64,000 nucleotides of DNA from Terrimesophilobacter sp038243605 (GTDB lineage Bacteria > Actinomycetota > Actinomycetes > Actinomycetales > Microbacteriaceae): NCBI GenBank assembly GCA_038243605.1, contig JBBSQX010000011.1, forward strand, positions 1-64,000. The letters are read 5' to 3'. A model generated the notes under the pieces. That model searched no databases. It was not told the DNA's origin and saw only the letters and a program-made list of their open reading frames with translations. Positions 18,252 through 26,406 of this stretch are shown here, in pieces. A program made the position numbers and the translations under genes. Position 1 is the first letter of the stretch, and each line of letters starts with the position of its first letter.

Positions 18252-18397
18252 GGAACTTCCCCCTAAAGTTGTTCCCCCAACGACGCGACCATTACCTCGG
18301 GTACGAGAAAAGCCATCGCGTCGAATGGCAAATCTAACTCGTTCGTGTCGTTACACGCCATACCCGCTATCGGGGGGTATAGGGAGCCATGAGCTGG
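18252..18397 (-). other. Gap before pilB
   Basis: 146 noncoding bases that should hold the pilus-operon promoter and the end of the upstream signalling operon. An imperfect inverted repeat around 18355-18380 (ATACCC ... GGGTAT on the minus strand) could be a weak terminator or operator. No convincing promoter boxes were found. Confidence 0.4.
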
Positions 18398-19108
18398 CTA
18401 AAAGGACCGAAGCACCGCGAAACCGATCGCCACGAGGCCCACAACGGAGACCACGCAGGCGAGCGCAAATCCGACGACAGCGATGACCCCGAAGCGCCGG
18501 GATGACTTTCGAACGGAGGGCACAGCGTCGGCCGGTGGCCTCGTGATCACCGCGCTCTGTTCCAAACGAGGAGTCGCTTCTGGCTGAACGGGGAGCTCCC
18601 GGGGCGCGTAGTTCTCCACCGCACCAGGCCCGGAAGCAAGGACTGCCTTCTCTGCGAACCCCGCCTCGACCGGAGGCAAGTTGATGCGCTGCCGCCCTCT
18701 GGGCCCGCGATTGGATGGCGTCTTGGGCTTAGCCCTCTTGCCGACCACCACGGTGGCATCGCCATCCGCTGGCTTACGCTTCACAGCCCGTTCGACGACT
18801 ACGGTTCGTTCACCTTCATCACGGTCCACCACGACGGTGCGTTCATTGTCGTCACGGTCAACAACCACAGTGCGATCGCTGTCACCTCGGTCGACGACGA
18901 CAGTGCGTTCACTGTCGGCATTGCCTCGGTCGACGACGACAGTGCGGTCACTCTCGGCATTGCCTCGGTCGACGACGACAGTGCGGTCACTCTCACCGCG
19001 ATCGACCACAACAGTGGCCTCGCTCAAGGAATCGTCGTCTTCGCCGGCTCCAGGGCCTGGCTCTGCGGAGTCACCATGTGCGCGGTGTGACGGCTCACCC
19101 ATGGTCAC
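18398..19108 (-). CDS. Tail-anchored protein with eight TVVVDR-type threonine repeats
   Basis: 236 residues; no known family recognised. Residues 31-124 contain eight copies of a unit (A/R)TVVV(D/E/G)(R/K), with threonines at 32, 43, 56, 69, 80, 91, 102 and 119. Most units are preceded by acidic residues (ESDR, DSER, DNER). A basic/Pro-rich linker follows and then one C-terminal transmembrane helix (FGVIAVVGFALACVVSVVGL), so the repeats should be cytoplasmic. The GTG start overlaps the PP2C gene stop by 4 bases. The repeats look like multisite Ser/Thr-kinase targets for FHA readers. The same motif occurs once in the FHA protein at 19935-21551. Confidence 0.8.
   Translation of the reverse strand: MTMGEPSHRAHGDSAEPGPGAGEDDDSLSEATVVVDRGESDRTVVVDRGNAESDRTVVVDRGNADSERTVVVDRGDSDRTVVVDRDDNERTVVVDRDEGERTVVVERAVKRKPADGDATVVVGKRAKPKTPSNRGPRGRQRINLPPVEAGFAEKAVLASGPGAVENYAPRELPVQPEATPRLEQSAVITRPPADAVPSVRKSSRRFGVIAVVGFALACVVSVVGLVAIGFAVLRSF
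18737..19018 (-). repeat. Eight tandem RTVVVDRG-type coding repeats
   Basis: Units of 33 to 39 bases encode near-identical (A/R)TVVVDRG peptides. Nucleotide identity between the middle copies is very high (CGGTCGACGACGACAGTGCG recurs on the plus strand), which suggests recent tandem duplication. Confidence 0.9.
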
Positions 19109-19938
19109 AGCTCGACCGTTGCGTCGTTCTTGCCCGTGTCGTACGCACCATGCGAGAGCAGTCCAGAACCCGTCATGTTGTCACTACTCGGATCGCCCCC
19201 ACCCGAAATAACATCGATCACGATCACCGAAATGTTGTCGCGCCCGCCCGCCTCATTGGCGCGTTGCACCAGCGTGGAAGCCACCGACTCTGGGCGGCCA
19301 CCCATCGTGAGTGTCGCCCGGATGCCTTCATCGACGAGTTCAGAAGTGAGCCCATCTGAACAGATGAGAAGACGCTCGCCATTGATCACGGGAACAACCC
19401 AACTATCGGCAGTGCTGTCGGCGGCACCAATCGCGCGCGTGATCACATTTCGGTCGGGGAAGGTGGCGAGATCTTCTTGCAACATCTCGCCAGCATCCAC
19501 AAGCTCCTGTCCAAGCGAGTGATCGATAGTGAGCTGTTCAAGCTCGGTTCCCACGTGGCGGTACACGCGGGAGTCGCCCACATTGAAGATCAGCCAGCAC
19601 GGTGCACCCTCATGCTCAATGAGAATTGCCCCGGCCACCGTGCTGCCAGCACCCCGAGTCGTCTCCGCCGCGACAGCCGCAACTTTTGCGTCAGCAGCGA
19701 CAAGAGCATTTCGGATGCCCAGCAACGTTGCAAAGCCCTCCACCACCGTGTTCTCCTGGAATGCGGATATCACCGCCGCGCTTGCGCGGTCGCCAGCCTC
19801 ATAACCGCCCATGCCGTCGGCAACAACGAAAACCGGAGACTCCACGAGAAAAGAGTCCTCGTTGACTTTGCGCTTGCGGCCGGTGTCACTGAGCCCCGCC
19901 ACAACGAGTTTTACGCGACCGATGGTGAGTTCCGTCAT
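19105..19938 (-). CDS. PP2C-family Ser/Thr protein phosphatase
   Basis: 277 residues, a soluble metal-dependent phosphatase that would reverse kinase signalling. Conserved motifs in order: SDTGRKRKVNEDSF, VVADGMGGYEAGD, NVGDSRVYR, CSDGLTSEL and GGRDNISVIVI, containing the metal-binding aspartates. No transmembrane segment. It overlaps both neighbours by 4 bases (ATGA/GTGA type). The likely antagonist is the kinase at 32544-33674. Corresponds in position to prpC/PP2C genes of actinobacterial PFNA-like clusters. Confidence 0.93.
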   Translation of the reverse strand: MTELTIGRVKLVVAGLSDTGRKRKVNEDSFLVESPVFVVADGMGGYEAGDRASAAVISAFQENTVVEGFATLLGIRNALVAADAKVAAVAAETTRGAGSTVAGAILIEHEGAPCWLIFNVGDSRVYRHVGTELEQLTIDHSLGQELVDAGEMLQEDLATFPDRNVITRAIGAADSTADSWVVPVINGERLLICSDGLTSELVDEGIRATLTMGGRPESVASTLVQRANEAGGRDNISVIVIDVISGGGDPSSDNMTGSGLLSHGAYDTGKNDATVEL

Positions 19939-21551
19939 GAAGGTCCGTTCTCGAAGGTGAGGCTCAAACTTACGTTCCCGAGGATGAACTGCTCTGACAG
20001 CGCTGCCGAACCACCGGCAGGCAACTCGGTTTCTTTACCGTCGGCCGCGACAAGAATGACACCATTTGTCGACGTGAGGTCGGTGATTGTCCACACCTCA
20101 TCCTGAAGATCAAGTCGCGCATGGTTCTTCGACAGCGTGCGCGTCTCATCCGGAACCGCCACCAACTCGACAGAAACATCAGTGGATGTCGGCTTTCTTC
20201 CGAGCAACACCGAATTGGACTTCAACGGCAGAACGACACCGGATTCTGTCACCAGGTTCCATTGCACAAGCGGGCGACGGTCGACTACAACGGTGCGGTC
20301 GAGGTCATCATCGTCATCATCATTGTTCAGGATTCCCGAATGCTGTGAAGGAATGATCGTGGGCATCTCGGCAACATTTGCGCGGGCATCGAAAGATGAG
20401 GGCGCCTGCACCTCCGCGGTTCGCATTGTGGCCGGTGCAGCACCTGCCGACGAACGCGGCGCCCACGGGTTGTCACCGCTGAGCGGGGCTTCTGTGGCAG
20501 GAGGTTCTGCACCGAGCGGATCGGCAGCGAGCGGATCGGCATCACGGGGACCGGCAGCGAGCGGATCGGCAGCGAGCGAGCCCGCATCGCGCGGATCGGC
20601 AGCGAGCGGTTCGACACCTACGTGTTCACCAGCTGGCACCGGCACTGGCACCGGGGGCATGGGTGGCACCGTCAGGGACGGTGCTGCCGCAGGCTCAGCA
20701 AACACGGGTTCGGCGGCGGCCGGAGCAAGTACCGGTGGCCGCACCACTGCGGGCTGTGGCACATCGAGCGGATCTACAAGCTGGGCAGTGGGCGGCATAG
20801 GTGGAGCCGGAGGGGCGGAAGGGGCAGCGAACGGCACCTGCTGGAACGGATCCTGCTGCACAGGCGCCTGCTGGAACGGGGCATTCTGCTGCACAGGCGC
20901 CTGCTGGAACGGGGCATTCTGCTGCACAGGCGCCTGCTGGAACGGATCCTGCTGCACAGGCGCCTGCTGGAACGGGGCATTCTGCTGCACAGGCGCCTGC
21001 TGGAAGGGGGCATTCTGCTGCACAGCGGCCGGCGGGAACGGAGACTGTGTCATCGTCAATGCCATTGGAGTTGGCATTGACGTTGGCATTGGCGTTGGCG
21101 TTGCCGCCGGCGCAGCCGCCTGGTTCGCTGGCGTCATCATTCCCTGAATCCGCTCACCATAGTGCTCTGAAGCAGGTGGTGGTGCGGTGCGGGCAAGGAG
21201 GGTCGCCCACAGTGGCGGCAACAGGAATCCGAGAACCACGAGGGCTGTTCCTCGACCAAACCGTTGCCCGATGCGAATCATCGCCATTGCCTTCAAATGC
21301 AGGCCATAGAGGCTCACGATCGGCAGGAAGTAGAGAATGACGGACCAACCGGGAACTCCACCGCGCTCCAGAATGACCATCTCGTTCAGGATGGGGACCC
21401 AGCCCTTCCAGCCCTGCTCACCCAGCTTGGGGAACAGTCGAGAAAGCGCAAAGCAGTACCAAATGTAGAGCCCGAGCGGAACTATCGCCCCGAACACCAC
21501 GCTTGCCACAATGATGCCAATTCCGAGCGAACTTGACGATGAGTCCATCAC
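19935..21551 (-). CDS. DUF5684-like membrane domain plus C-terminal FHA protein
   Basis: 538 residues. The N-terminal ~110 residues form a membrane domain (LGLYIWYCFALSRLFP, GWKGWVPILNEMVILERGG, PGWSVILYFLPIVSLYG) of the type annotated DUF5684. A long Gln/Pro/Ala-rich linker follows, with PVQQNAPFQQA repeats and LAADP repeats. At 420 is a single RTVVVDR threonine motif after an acidic run. The C-terminal FHA domain has the phosphothreonine pocket (LLGRKP, LSKNHARL, DLTSTNG). This resembles the GarA arrangement, in which a phosphorylatable Thr precedes an FHA domain. Paralogue of the gene at 51987-53018. Confidence 0.85.
   Translation of the reverse strand: MMDSSSSSLGIGIIVASVVFGAIVPLGLYIWYCFALSRLFPKLGEQGWKGWVPILNEMVILERGGVPGWSVILYFLPIVSLYGLHLKAMAMIRIGQRFGRGTALVVLGFLLPPLWATLLARTAPPPASEHYGERIQGMMTPANQAAAPAATPTPMPTSMPTPMALTMTQSPFPPAAVQQNAPFQQAPVQQNAPFQQAPVQQDPFQQAPVQQNAPFQQAPVQQNAPFQQAPVQQDPFQQVPFAAPSAPPAPPMPPTAQLVDPLDVPQPAVVRPPVLAPAAAEPVFAEPAAAPSLTVPPMPPVPVPVPAGEHVGVEPLAADPRDAGSLAADPLAAGPRDADPLAADPLGAEPPATEAPLSGDNPWAPRSSAGAAPATMRTAEVQAPSSFDARANVAEMPTIIPSQHSGILNNDDDDDDLDRTVVVDRRPLVQWNLVTESGVVLPLKSNSVLLGRKPTSTDVSVELVAVPDETRTLSKNHARLDLQDEVWTITDLTSTNGVILVAADGKETELPAGGSAALSEQFILGNVSLSLTFENGPS
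20836..21035 (-). repeat. In-frame PVQQNAPFQQA repeats
   Basis: Tandem 24- to 33-base units encoding Gln/Pro/Ala-rich peptides in the linker of the FHA protein. They are nearly identical at DNA level and therefore likely to vary in copy number. Confidence 0.85.
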
Positions 21552-24049
21552 ACGACCTCCTTTGGACGAAAGAGCGAAAGGCCCATAGACAATCCGGCAC
21601 GGGCCGGCAGATACCTAACGAAGGACCGCAGAGCTAGCGCCGCCTTGACGCGGGCAGAAAACTTCACTTCGGATGCGAGCTCAGCACGCTCCGCACGAAG
21701 CAACTCCCACGCGGCGTCCGCCGACTCACGGGTGGGCGCGTACTCCGCAAAAACTCCCGCGTCGATGATGACAGCCAGCGTGGCGGCGTTGGGTCTACCG
21801 ATGACACTCGCCATGTGGCCCCTCGTGGCGTGGTCAGGAAGCTTCACACCGTAATCGAGGTACGTGTCCATCAGCTCATCCCACACCCCAACGAGACTCA
21901 CTTCTGGCTCCACCGCCGACCTGCGACTCCGTCGACGCATGATCTTCAGAATCACGAGGAAGAGCAACGGCAAAAGCAAAAGCAACAGCGTCAGCGCGCC
22001 AGTACCGACAGCTTTGAGAATGGGCAGGATGGTGTCAACCCACCCCGCGGTATCACCCGCCCCGGGGTTCAGTGTTGAAGAGTCATCACGTTGCGCGGGC
22101 GGCGGATCCAAAACCTCGGTCGTCACATCTTGCGCGACGGTGGGGTTTTGTGGCCGCTCCTCACCGGGGTTAACTCGGAACGGTGAAAGGGCATACTGCG
22201 GGCTCGCATCCGCCGCGAACCATGCCGCCCCTGACGCACGGAACTCAACCCAGGCGGTGACGTTCGCACCCGTGCACACCCCAGCGGTGCACGGTTCAAC
22301 AGCGGGTTTGTCGTCATCCGACACCAACCTCGCACCCACGACGATCCGAGAATCGAAACCGAGAAACCGCGCAAGCAAGGCGGCAGCGGTAGCGAATTGC
22401 TCATCGTCACCGATCGCGGCAACAAGACTCTCTGGCTCCGCATCTTCGCCAACGGCTCGCTGCTGGTCATAGAGCGCCGTAAAAAGCTCCTCGACGCGCG
22501 CAGCAGAATGGCCGGCATACGAGGGCTGAAAAACGAAGTCAGAAGCAGCGAGGCGCTTGATCCAACTCTTCGAACTCTCGTTATTTTGAAGGGAGTGGCT
22601 CAGGTAACCGCGATCACGCAGCCGTTGAATCAACTCGACGACACCCGCCGCCGTTCGAGGCACATCTTGTTGCTCCACCCATGCTGCAAGCGCTGGGTAG
22701 TCGTCATCACTGATCAGTGACTCACCACCGCGCACCGAACCGGCGACCTCACCGCCCACGCTGGGGGCGACGCTGATGCGGTAGGAATCTCCTGGTCGAA
22801 CCCCAAAACCTCCGTCGACGCGAGGGGTCACCACCACAGCGCTCTCGCCCTGCGAACCGACGTAAGAACCATCCGCCAGTTTCTCGGCGAGTGGGCCGGT
22901 GAAAGTCGGAGTTGAATCCATGAGGCCAGGGGTCGGAAGCCACACGCCGGAGTAGCCGTCACCGATCGTGATCGTGAACTTCACCCCGCTATTGCTGGCG
23001 CTGGGAAGCCGACGGAACTGCTGCTGCCCGGTTCGTGAACCCGGTCGAAAGACAGCACCGTCGTAGTAGCCGAGTGTCGCGAGACGCACGCGATCTACCC
23101 CGGCGAGGTCGCCATCAATTGTGAACAGCTGTTCATCGAACTTCTGCGCACTGAACCACGAGCGGTAGTCGCTCAACGGGCTCGGCTGCTGCAAAACAAC
23201 CACTTCGGGGTTGACGCGGTCCCGCAGGGTTTCCCGCGGCGCCCAACCAGCGGCAGCGGGCGCGACAAGCAGACCAGCGGTGACGGCGACAACGATCAAA
23301 ATTGCGGCGAACGCGCGCCGGCGCAAGCGCATCCACACCGTTGAGTGGCTGCTCTGGCGAATATCGGTGGAGAGTGCCATCGCGCGCCGGAGTGCATTCT
23401 TTCGCTCCATTCTGGCGCGAACGATGAGCCACACGAGTGAGACAACCACAAACAGGATGCCGAGCAGAACCTGGCGAGGTGCCGGGATCGTGAGCCCGAC
23501 GACGTTCAACGGCGGGTCCGTTGTGCTTGACCCGAAGACCGGCCCGAACGCGCACATGAGAAAGACGACGCCGACAGAAAACGACGAGTACTTGCGATGG
23601 CCGATGCTGAGCGCCGTGGCCACGATGGAGCCAACGAAGATGGTCAGGAAGAACGGAACGAGTACTGCCTGATACTCGCCCAACGGCAGCGTGAGCGTAA
23701 CAATTTGTTTCCACCCCAAGACCACGCCGGTGACACCATCAAGGATTCCTTGAAGGGCACGAAGTGGGGAACTCAGCGCGACGGGAATGGCGAGGGGCAC
23801 AACGGTGACGAGGTAGAGACCCGCGGCCACGCGCGCCGTAATCCACCACCGCCACCCCAACACGCGCCCGACCACCACGAGCGCGATACCGAGCACCGCG
23901 GCCGCCACCGCGACCAAAATCATGCGGGGTGAGGCATAAACCGGCCATGCCAAACCGGTGGCAAGAGCGACCCCGATGATGACATACGCGACGTCCACGA
24001 GGAGTCTAGGAACATCCAGCTTGCCGAGCGCTGTCGTTATATTCGTCAT
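21548..24049 (-). CDS. TgpA-like membrane protein with degenerate transglutaminase domain
   Basis: 833 residues. Six or more N-terminal transmembrane helices, a large extracytoplasmic transglutaminase-like region, one more helix near residue 690 (AVGTGALTLLLLLLPLLFLV) and a cytoplasmic C-terminal domain. This is the DUF3488/TgpA architecture. The position of the catalytic Cys is occupied by Asp549 (GDDEQFATAAALLARFLG) and that of the catalytic His by Thr598 (NVTAWVEF). The downstream Asp is kept (WFAADASPQ). So it is probably a pseudo-transglutaminase, perhaps peptide-binding. It overlaps the DUF58 gene by 4 bases, matching tgm of the bifidobacterial PFNA cluster. Confidence 0.87.
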   Translation of the reverse strand: MTNITTALGKLDVPRLLVDVAYVIIGVALATGLAWPVYASPRMILVAVAAAVLGIALVVVGRVLGWRWWITARVAAGLYLVTVVPLAIPVALSSPLRALQGILDGVTGVVLGWKQIVTLTLPLGEYQAVLVPFFLTIFVGSIVATALSIGHRKYSSFSVGVVFLMCAFGPVFGSSTTDPPLNVVGLTIPAPRQVLLGILFVVVSLVWLIVRARMERKNALRRAMALSTDIRQSSHSTVWMRLRRRAFAAILIVVAVTAGLLVAPAAAGWAPRETLRDRVNPEVVVLQQPSPLSDYRSWFSAQKFDEQLFTIDGDLAGVDRVRLATLGYYDGAVFRPGSRTGQQQFRRLPSASNSGVKFTITIGDGYSGVWLPTPGLMDSTPTFTGPLAEKLADGSYVGSQGESAVVVTPRVDGGFGVRPGDSYRISVAPSVGGEVAGSVRGGESLISDDDYPALAAWVEQQDVPRTAAGVVELIQRLRDRGYLSHSLQNNESSKSWIKRLAASDFVFQPSYAGHSAARVEELFTALYDQQRAVGEDAEPESLVAAIGDDEQFATAAALLARFLGFDSRIVVGARLVSDDDKPAVEPCTAGVCTGANVTAWVEFRASGAAWFAADASPQYALSPFRVNPGEERPQNPTVAQDVTTEVLDPPPAQRDDSSTLNPGAGDTAGWVDTILPILKAVGTGALTLLLLLLPLLFLVILKIMRRRSRRSAVEPEVSLVGVWDELMDTYLDYGVKLPDHATRGHMASVIGRPNAATLAVIIDAGVFAEYAPTRESADAAWELLRAERAELASEVKFSARVKAALALRSFVRYLPARAGLSMGLSLFRPKEVV

Positions 24050-25410
24050 CGAATCGCCCCCCGCGCCATCAGATGCTTGAGGTCTCCGAGTGCGCCAATT
24101 GTCAGGACTGTCATTCCCGACATGGAATTAACTCGCGGCTCCGCTCCCGGCACCGTGCGGATGGCCACTGCCGTCACGTTCGCAGGAAGCTGCACAGCGC
24201 AGCCCCGAAGGCGGCCGAGTTCCATCGTCGAACCGGTGACCAGAAAGGCAATCGACATTCCAGGGAACGACTGTGTCGTCAGAGCGGTCACCACGTTGAG
24301 TCGAAAGGCCCTCTCGCTGCCCTCCACCGTTGACATGCTGTCGAGGAGCGTGCGGGCGGTCACCGTTGGCAGGGTCGAGATCGACTGCAACACACTTCGG
24401 GTCAGCTCTGGCACCTCTGAACTTGTGGTGACAATGACTTCACGGCCATCGCGTACCGCCTGAACGGCCACGGATGCTGCCGCGCTGACCGCCATCTCGA
24501 ATTCGTCTTCTGAGGCGTACTCGTCGGTGTTCAAGTCAAGGACCACGGCGAGACTCGCGCGCCTGGTTTCTTCATACTGACGCACCATGAGGGTGCCTGT
24601 TTTCGCGGTTGACTTCCAGTGAATATGACGCTGGGAGTCTCCTGGCGCATACTGACGGATCGCGTGAAACGAGAGATCGCTGTCAACAATGTCGCGCGTT
24701 GGCGTTCCCTCCAAATCTTTGATGAGCCCGGCGCTGGTGCTCGGAATCGCCACAGTGACGGGGTGCACGTAAAGGCGTTCAATCTGTGGCCACGACACCT
24801 CACGACGCAAAATACCAATCGGGTCGCCCCGACCAATGGTCATCGGACCAATGTCGATAACTCCGCGACGGTGAGCCCCAATAGTGAGCTCCTCATGATG
24901 CTCTGCGGAGGCGAACAGAAGCGGCACCTGAACTTCGACGAGCCCTTCACCCACGGGGATGTCAATGACCCCTGGCAGAGAAATACGTGAGGCGCGGTTG
25001 GTGACAGAGAGTCGCGCACGCACGTCTGTTCCGGCAACAACACGGTCTTTCTCGAGGACAAGTTGCACACCGTAGTCGTGCCCGCCCAAAAGGAACGGAA
25101 TGCTCAGAAGCAGAAGGGTGCCCGCGATCACCGCGAGAGCCCACCCTTCAACCCAACCGACCGTAGCGCCAACAACGATGCCGATGACCAGCAGCGCAAG
25201 AAAGAGCCACCCAGGCGCGAGCACCGTTTCTTTGAGCCAACGGCCCGCCGCACCCACTGCTCTTGTCACCGAGCGCGACGTGCGCCGGCCCCAAAACACG
25301 CCACCCTCAACGAGACCCGTGCGGGTACTCGTGTACCTCGTGACTGTCTCCGTGCGGGTGCGGGTCAGGGTACCGGTGCGCGTCAACCGCGACTCGGTGT
25401 TTGTTCTCAT
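24046..25410 (-). CDS. DUF58 domain protein
   Basis: 454 residues. Two N-terminal transmembrane helices (PGWLFLALLVIGIVVGATVG and VIAGTLLLLSIPFLLGG), an extracytoplasmic-type beta domain, then the DUF58 core: HAIRQYAPGDSQRHIHWKST, MVRQYEETRRASLAVVLDLN. DUF58 proteins carry a vWA-like fold and usually work with a MoxR ATPase, which is encoded immediately upstream with a 4-base overlap. The N-terminus is rich in RTGTLTRTRTETVTR-type Arg/Thr residues. Function within the pathway unknown. Confidence 0.92.
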   Translation of the reverse strand: MRTNTESRLTRTGTLTRTRTETVTRYTSTRTGLVEGGVFWGRRTSRSVTRAVGAAGRWLKETVLAPGWLFLALLVIGIVVGATVGWVEGWALAVIAGTLLLLSIPFLLGGHDYGVQLVLEKDRVVAGTDVRARLSVTNRASRISLPGVIDIPVGEGLVEVQVPLLFASAEHHEELTIGAHRRGVIDIGPMTIGRGDPIGILRREVSWPQIERLYVHPVTVAIPSTSAGLIKDLEGTPTRDIVDSDLSFHAIRQYAPGDSQRHIHWKSTAKTGTLMVRQYEETRRASLAVVLDLNTDEYASEDEFEMAVSAAASVAVQAVRDGREVIVTTSSEVPELTRSVLQSISTLPTVTARTLLDSMSTVEGSERAFRLNVVTALTTQSFPGMSIAFLVTGSTMELGRLRGCAVQLPANVTAVAIRTVPGAEPRVNSMSGMTVLTIGALGDLKHLMARGAIR

Positions 25411-26372
25411 GCCGCGCCGTTCTCCACGGGTGGTGCGACGTCGAGCAACACTTGGCCGATAACGTCGAGGGCCGTGACGCCGTCGAACTCGGCCTCTGGT
25501 TCGAGGATGAGGCGGTGCGCGAACGCTGGCACGGCGAGAACCCGAACGTCATCCGGTGTCACGAACGTGCGCCCCTGAGACACGGCACGCGTCATGGCGA
25601 GGCGAGACAAGGCGAGCGCACCACGCACGCTCACGCCGAGCCGCACTTCGGATGCCTGGCGTGTGGCGTTCACGATGCGCATAATGTAGTCGAACAGGAG
25701 CGGGTTAACGAACGAGCCGCGCGAAAGCTCCGACATGATTTTGATGGTGTCGGGCGTGACGATGCCGGGAACTTCACGCTTCGGGTTCACCACTCCCTGC
25801 AGAATGCGCATGGTCGAGGCGTCGTCGGGGTATCCGATGGACGTTTTGATCATGAACCGGTCAAGCTGCGCTTCAGGCAACCGGTACGTTCCGGCCTGCT
25901 CGACCGGGTTCTGGGTGGCGATGACGAGAAACGGTGAGCCGACGGGGCGGGTGACGCCGTCCACGGTGACGTTGCCCTCTTCCATGACCTCCAGCAGAGC
26001 TGACTGGGTCTTGGGGCTCGCACGGTTGATCTCATCGGCCAGAACAACGTTCGCGAAGATCGGGCCGGCGTGAAACTCGAACTCGCCCTTCTTCTGGTCG
26101 TACACGGTGATGCCCGTGACGTCACCCGGCAGAAGGTCTGGGGTGAACTGGATGCGCGAGTTGGTGCCCGTGATCGTCTGCCCAATGGTGCGCGCAAGTG
26201 CCGTCTTACCCGTGCCGGGGAAGTCCTCCAACAGCACGTGCCCTTCGCTGATCGCGGTGGCCAACACAAGCTCCACGATGGCGCGCTTGCCGATAATTGC
26301 CTGCTCAACGTTGTCGGCCAGCAGACTGAATGTCTCGGCAAACCAACTGGCCTGCTCCTGGGCAATCGTCAT
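25407..26372 (-). CDS. MoxR-family AAA+ ATPase
   Basis: 321 residues. Walker A EDFPGTGKTALA, Walker B and following VVLADEINRASPKTQSALLE, sensor 1 ATQNPVEQAGTYRLPEAQ, and an arginine-finger region. This is the typical MoxR chaperone-like ATPase that activates vWA/DUF58 partners. It lies 34 bases after the giant surface protein gene and overlaps DUF58 by 4 bases. Equivalent to aaa-atp of the PFNA cluster. Confidence 0.95.
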   Translation of the reverse strand: MTIAQEQASWFAETFSLLADNVEQAIIGKRAIVELVLATAISEGHVLLEDFPGTGKTALARTIGQTITGTNSRIQFTPDLLPGDVTGITVYDQKKGEFEFHAGPIFANVVLADEINRASPKTQSALLEVMEEGNVTVDGVTRPVGSPFLVIATQNPVEQAGTYRLPEAQLDRFMIKTSIGYPDDASTMRILQGVVNPKREVPGIVTPDTIKIMSELSRGSFVNPLLFDYIMRIVNATRQASEVRLGVSVRGALALSRLAMTRAVSQGRTFVTPDDVRVLAVPAFAHRLILEPEAEFDGVTALDVIGQVLLDVAPPVENGAA

Positions 26373-26406
26373 AGTTGTTCCTCTCGGGATGAATCGGGTT
26401 CAGGGG

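Noticed and set aside
18737..19018. Regularly spaced repeats that look like a small CRISPR array
   Set aside because: The units are in frame, encode conserved peptides, have no unique spacers and no cas genes are nearby.
20137..21147. Gly/Cys-rich open frame opposite the FHA protein
   Set aside because: Its Cys-Thr-Gly repeats mirror the Gln/Pro repeats on the coding strand; the minus-strand reading has clear FHA and membrane domains.
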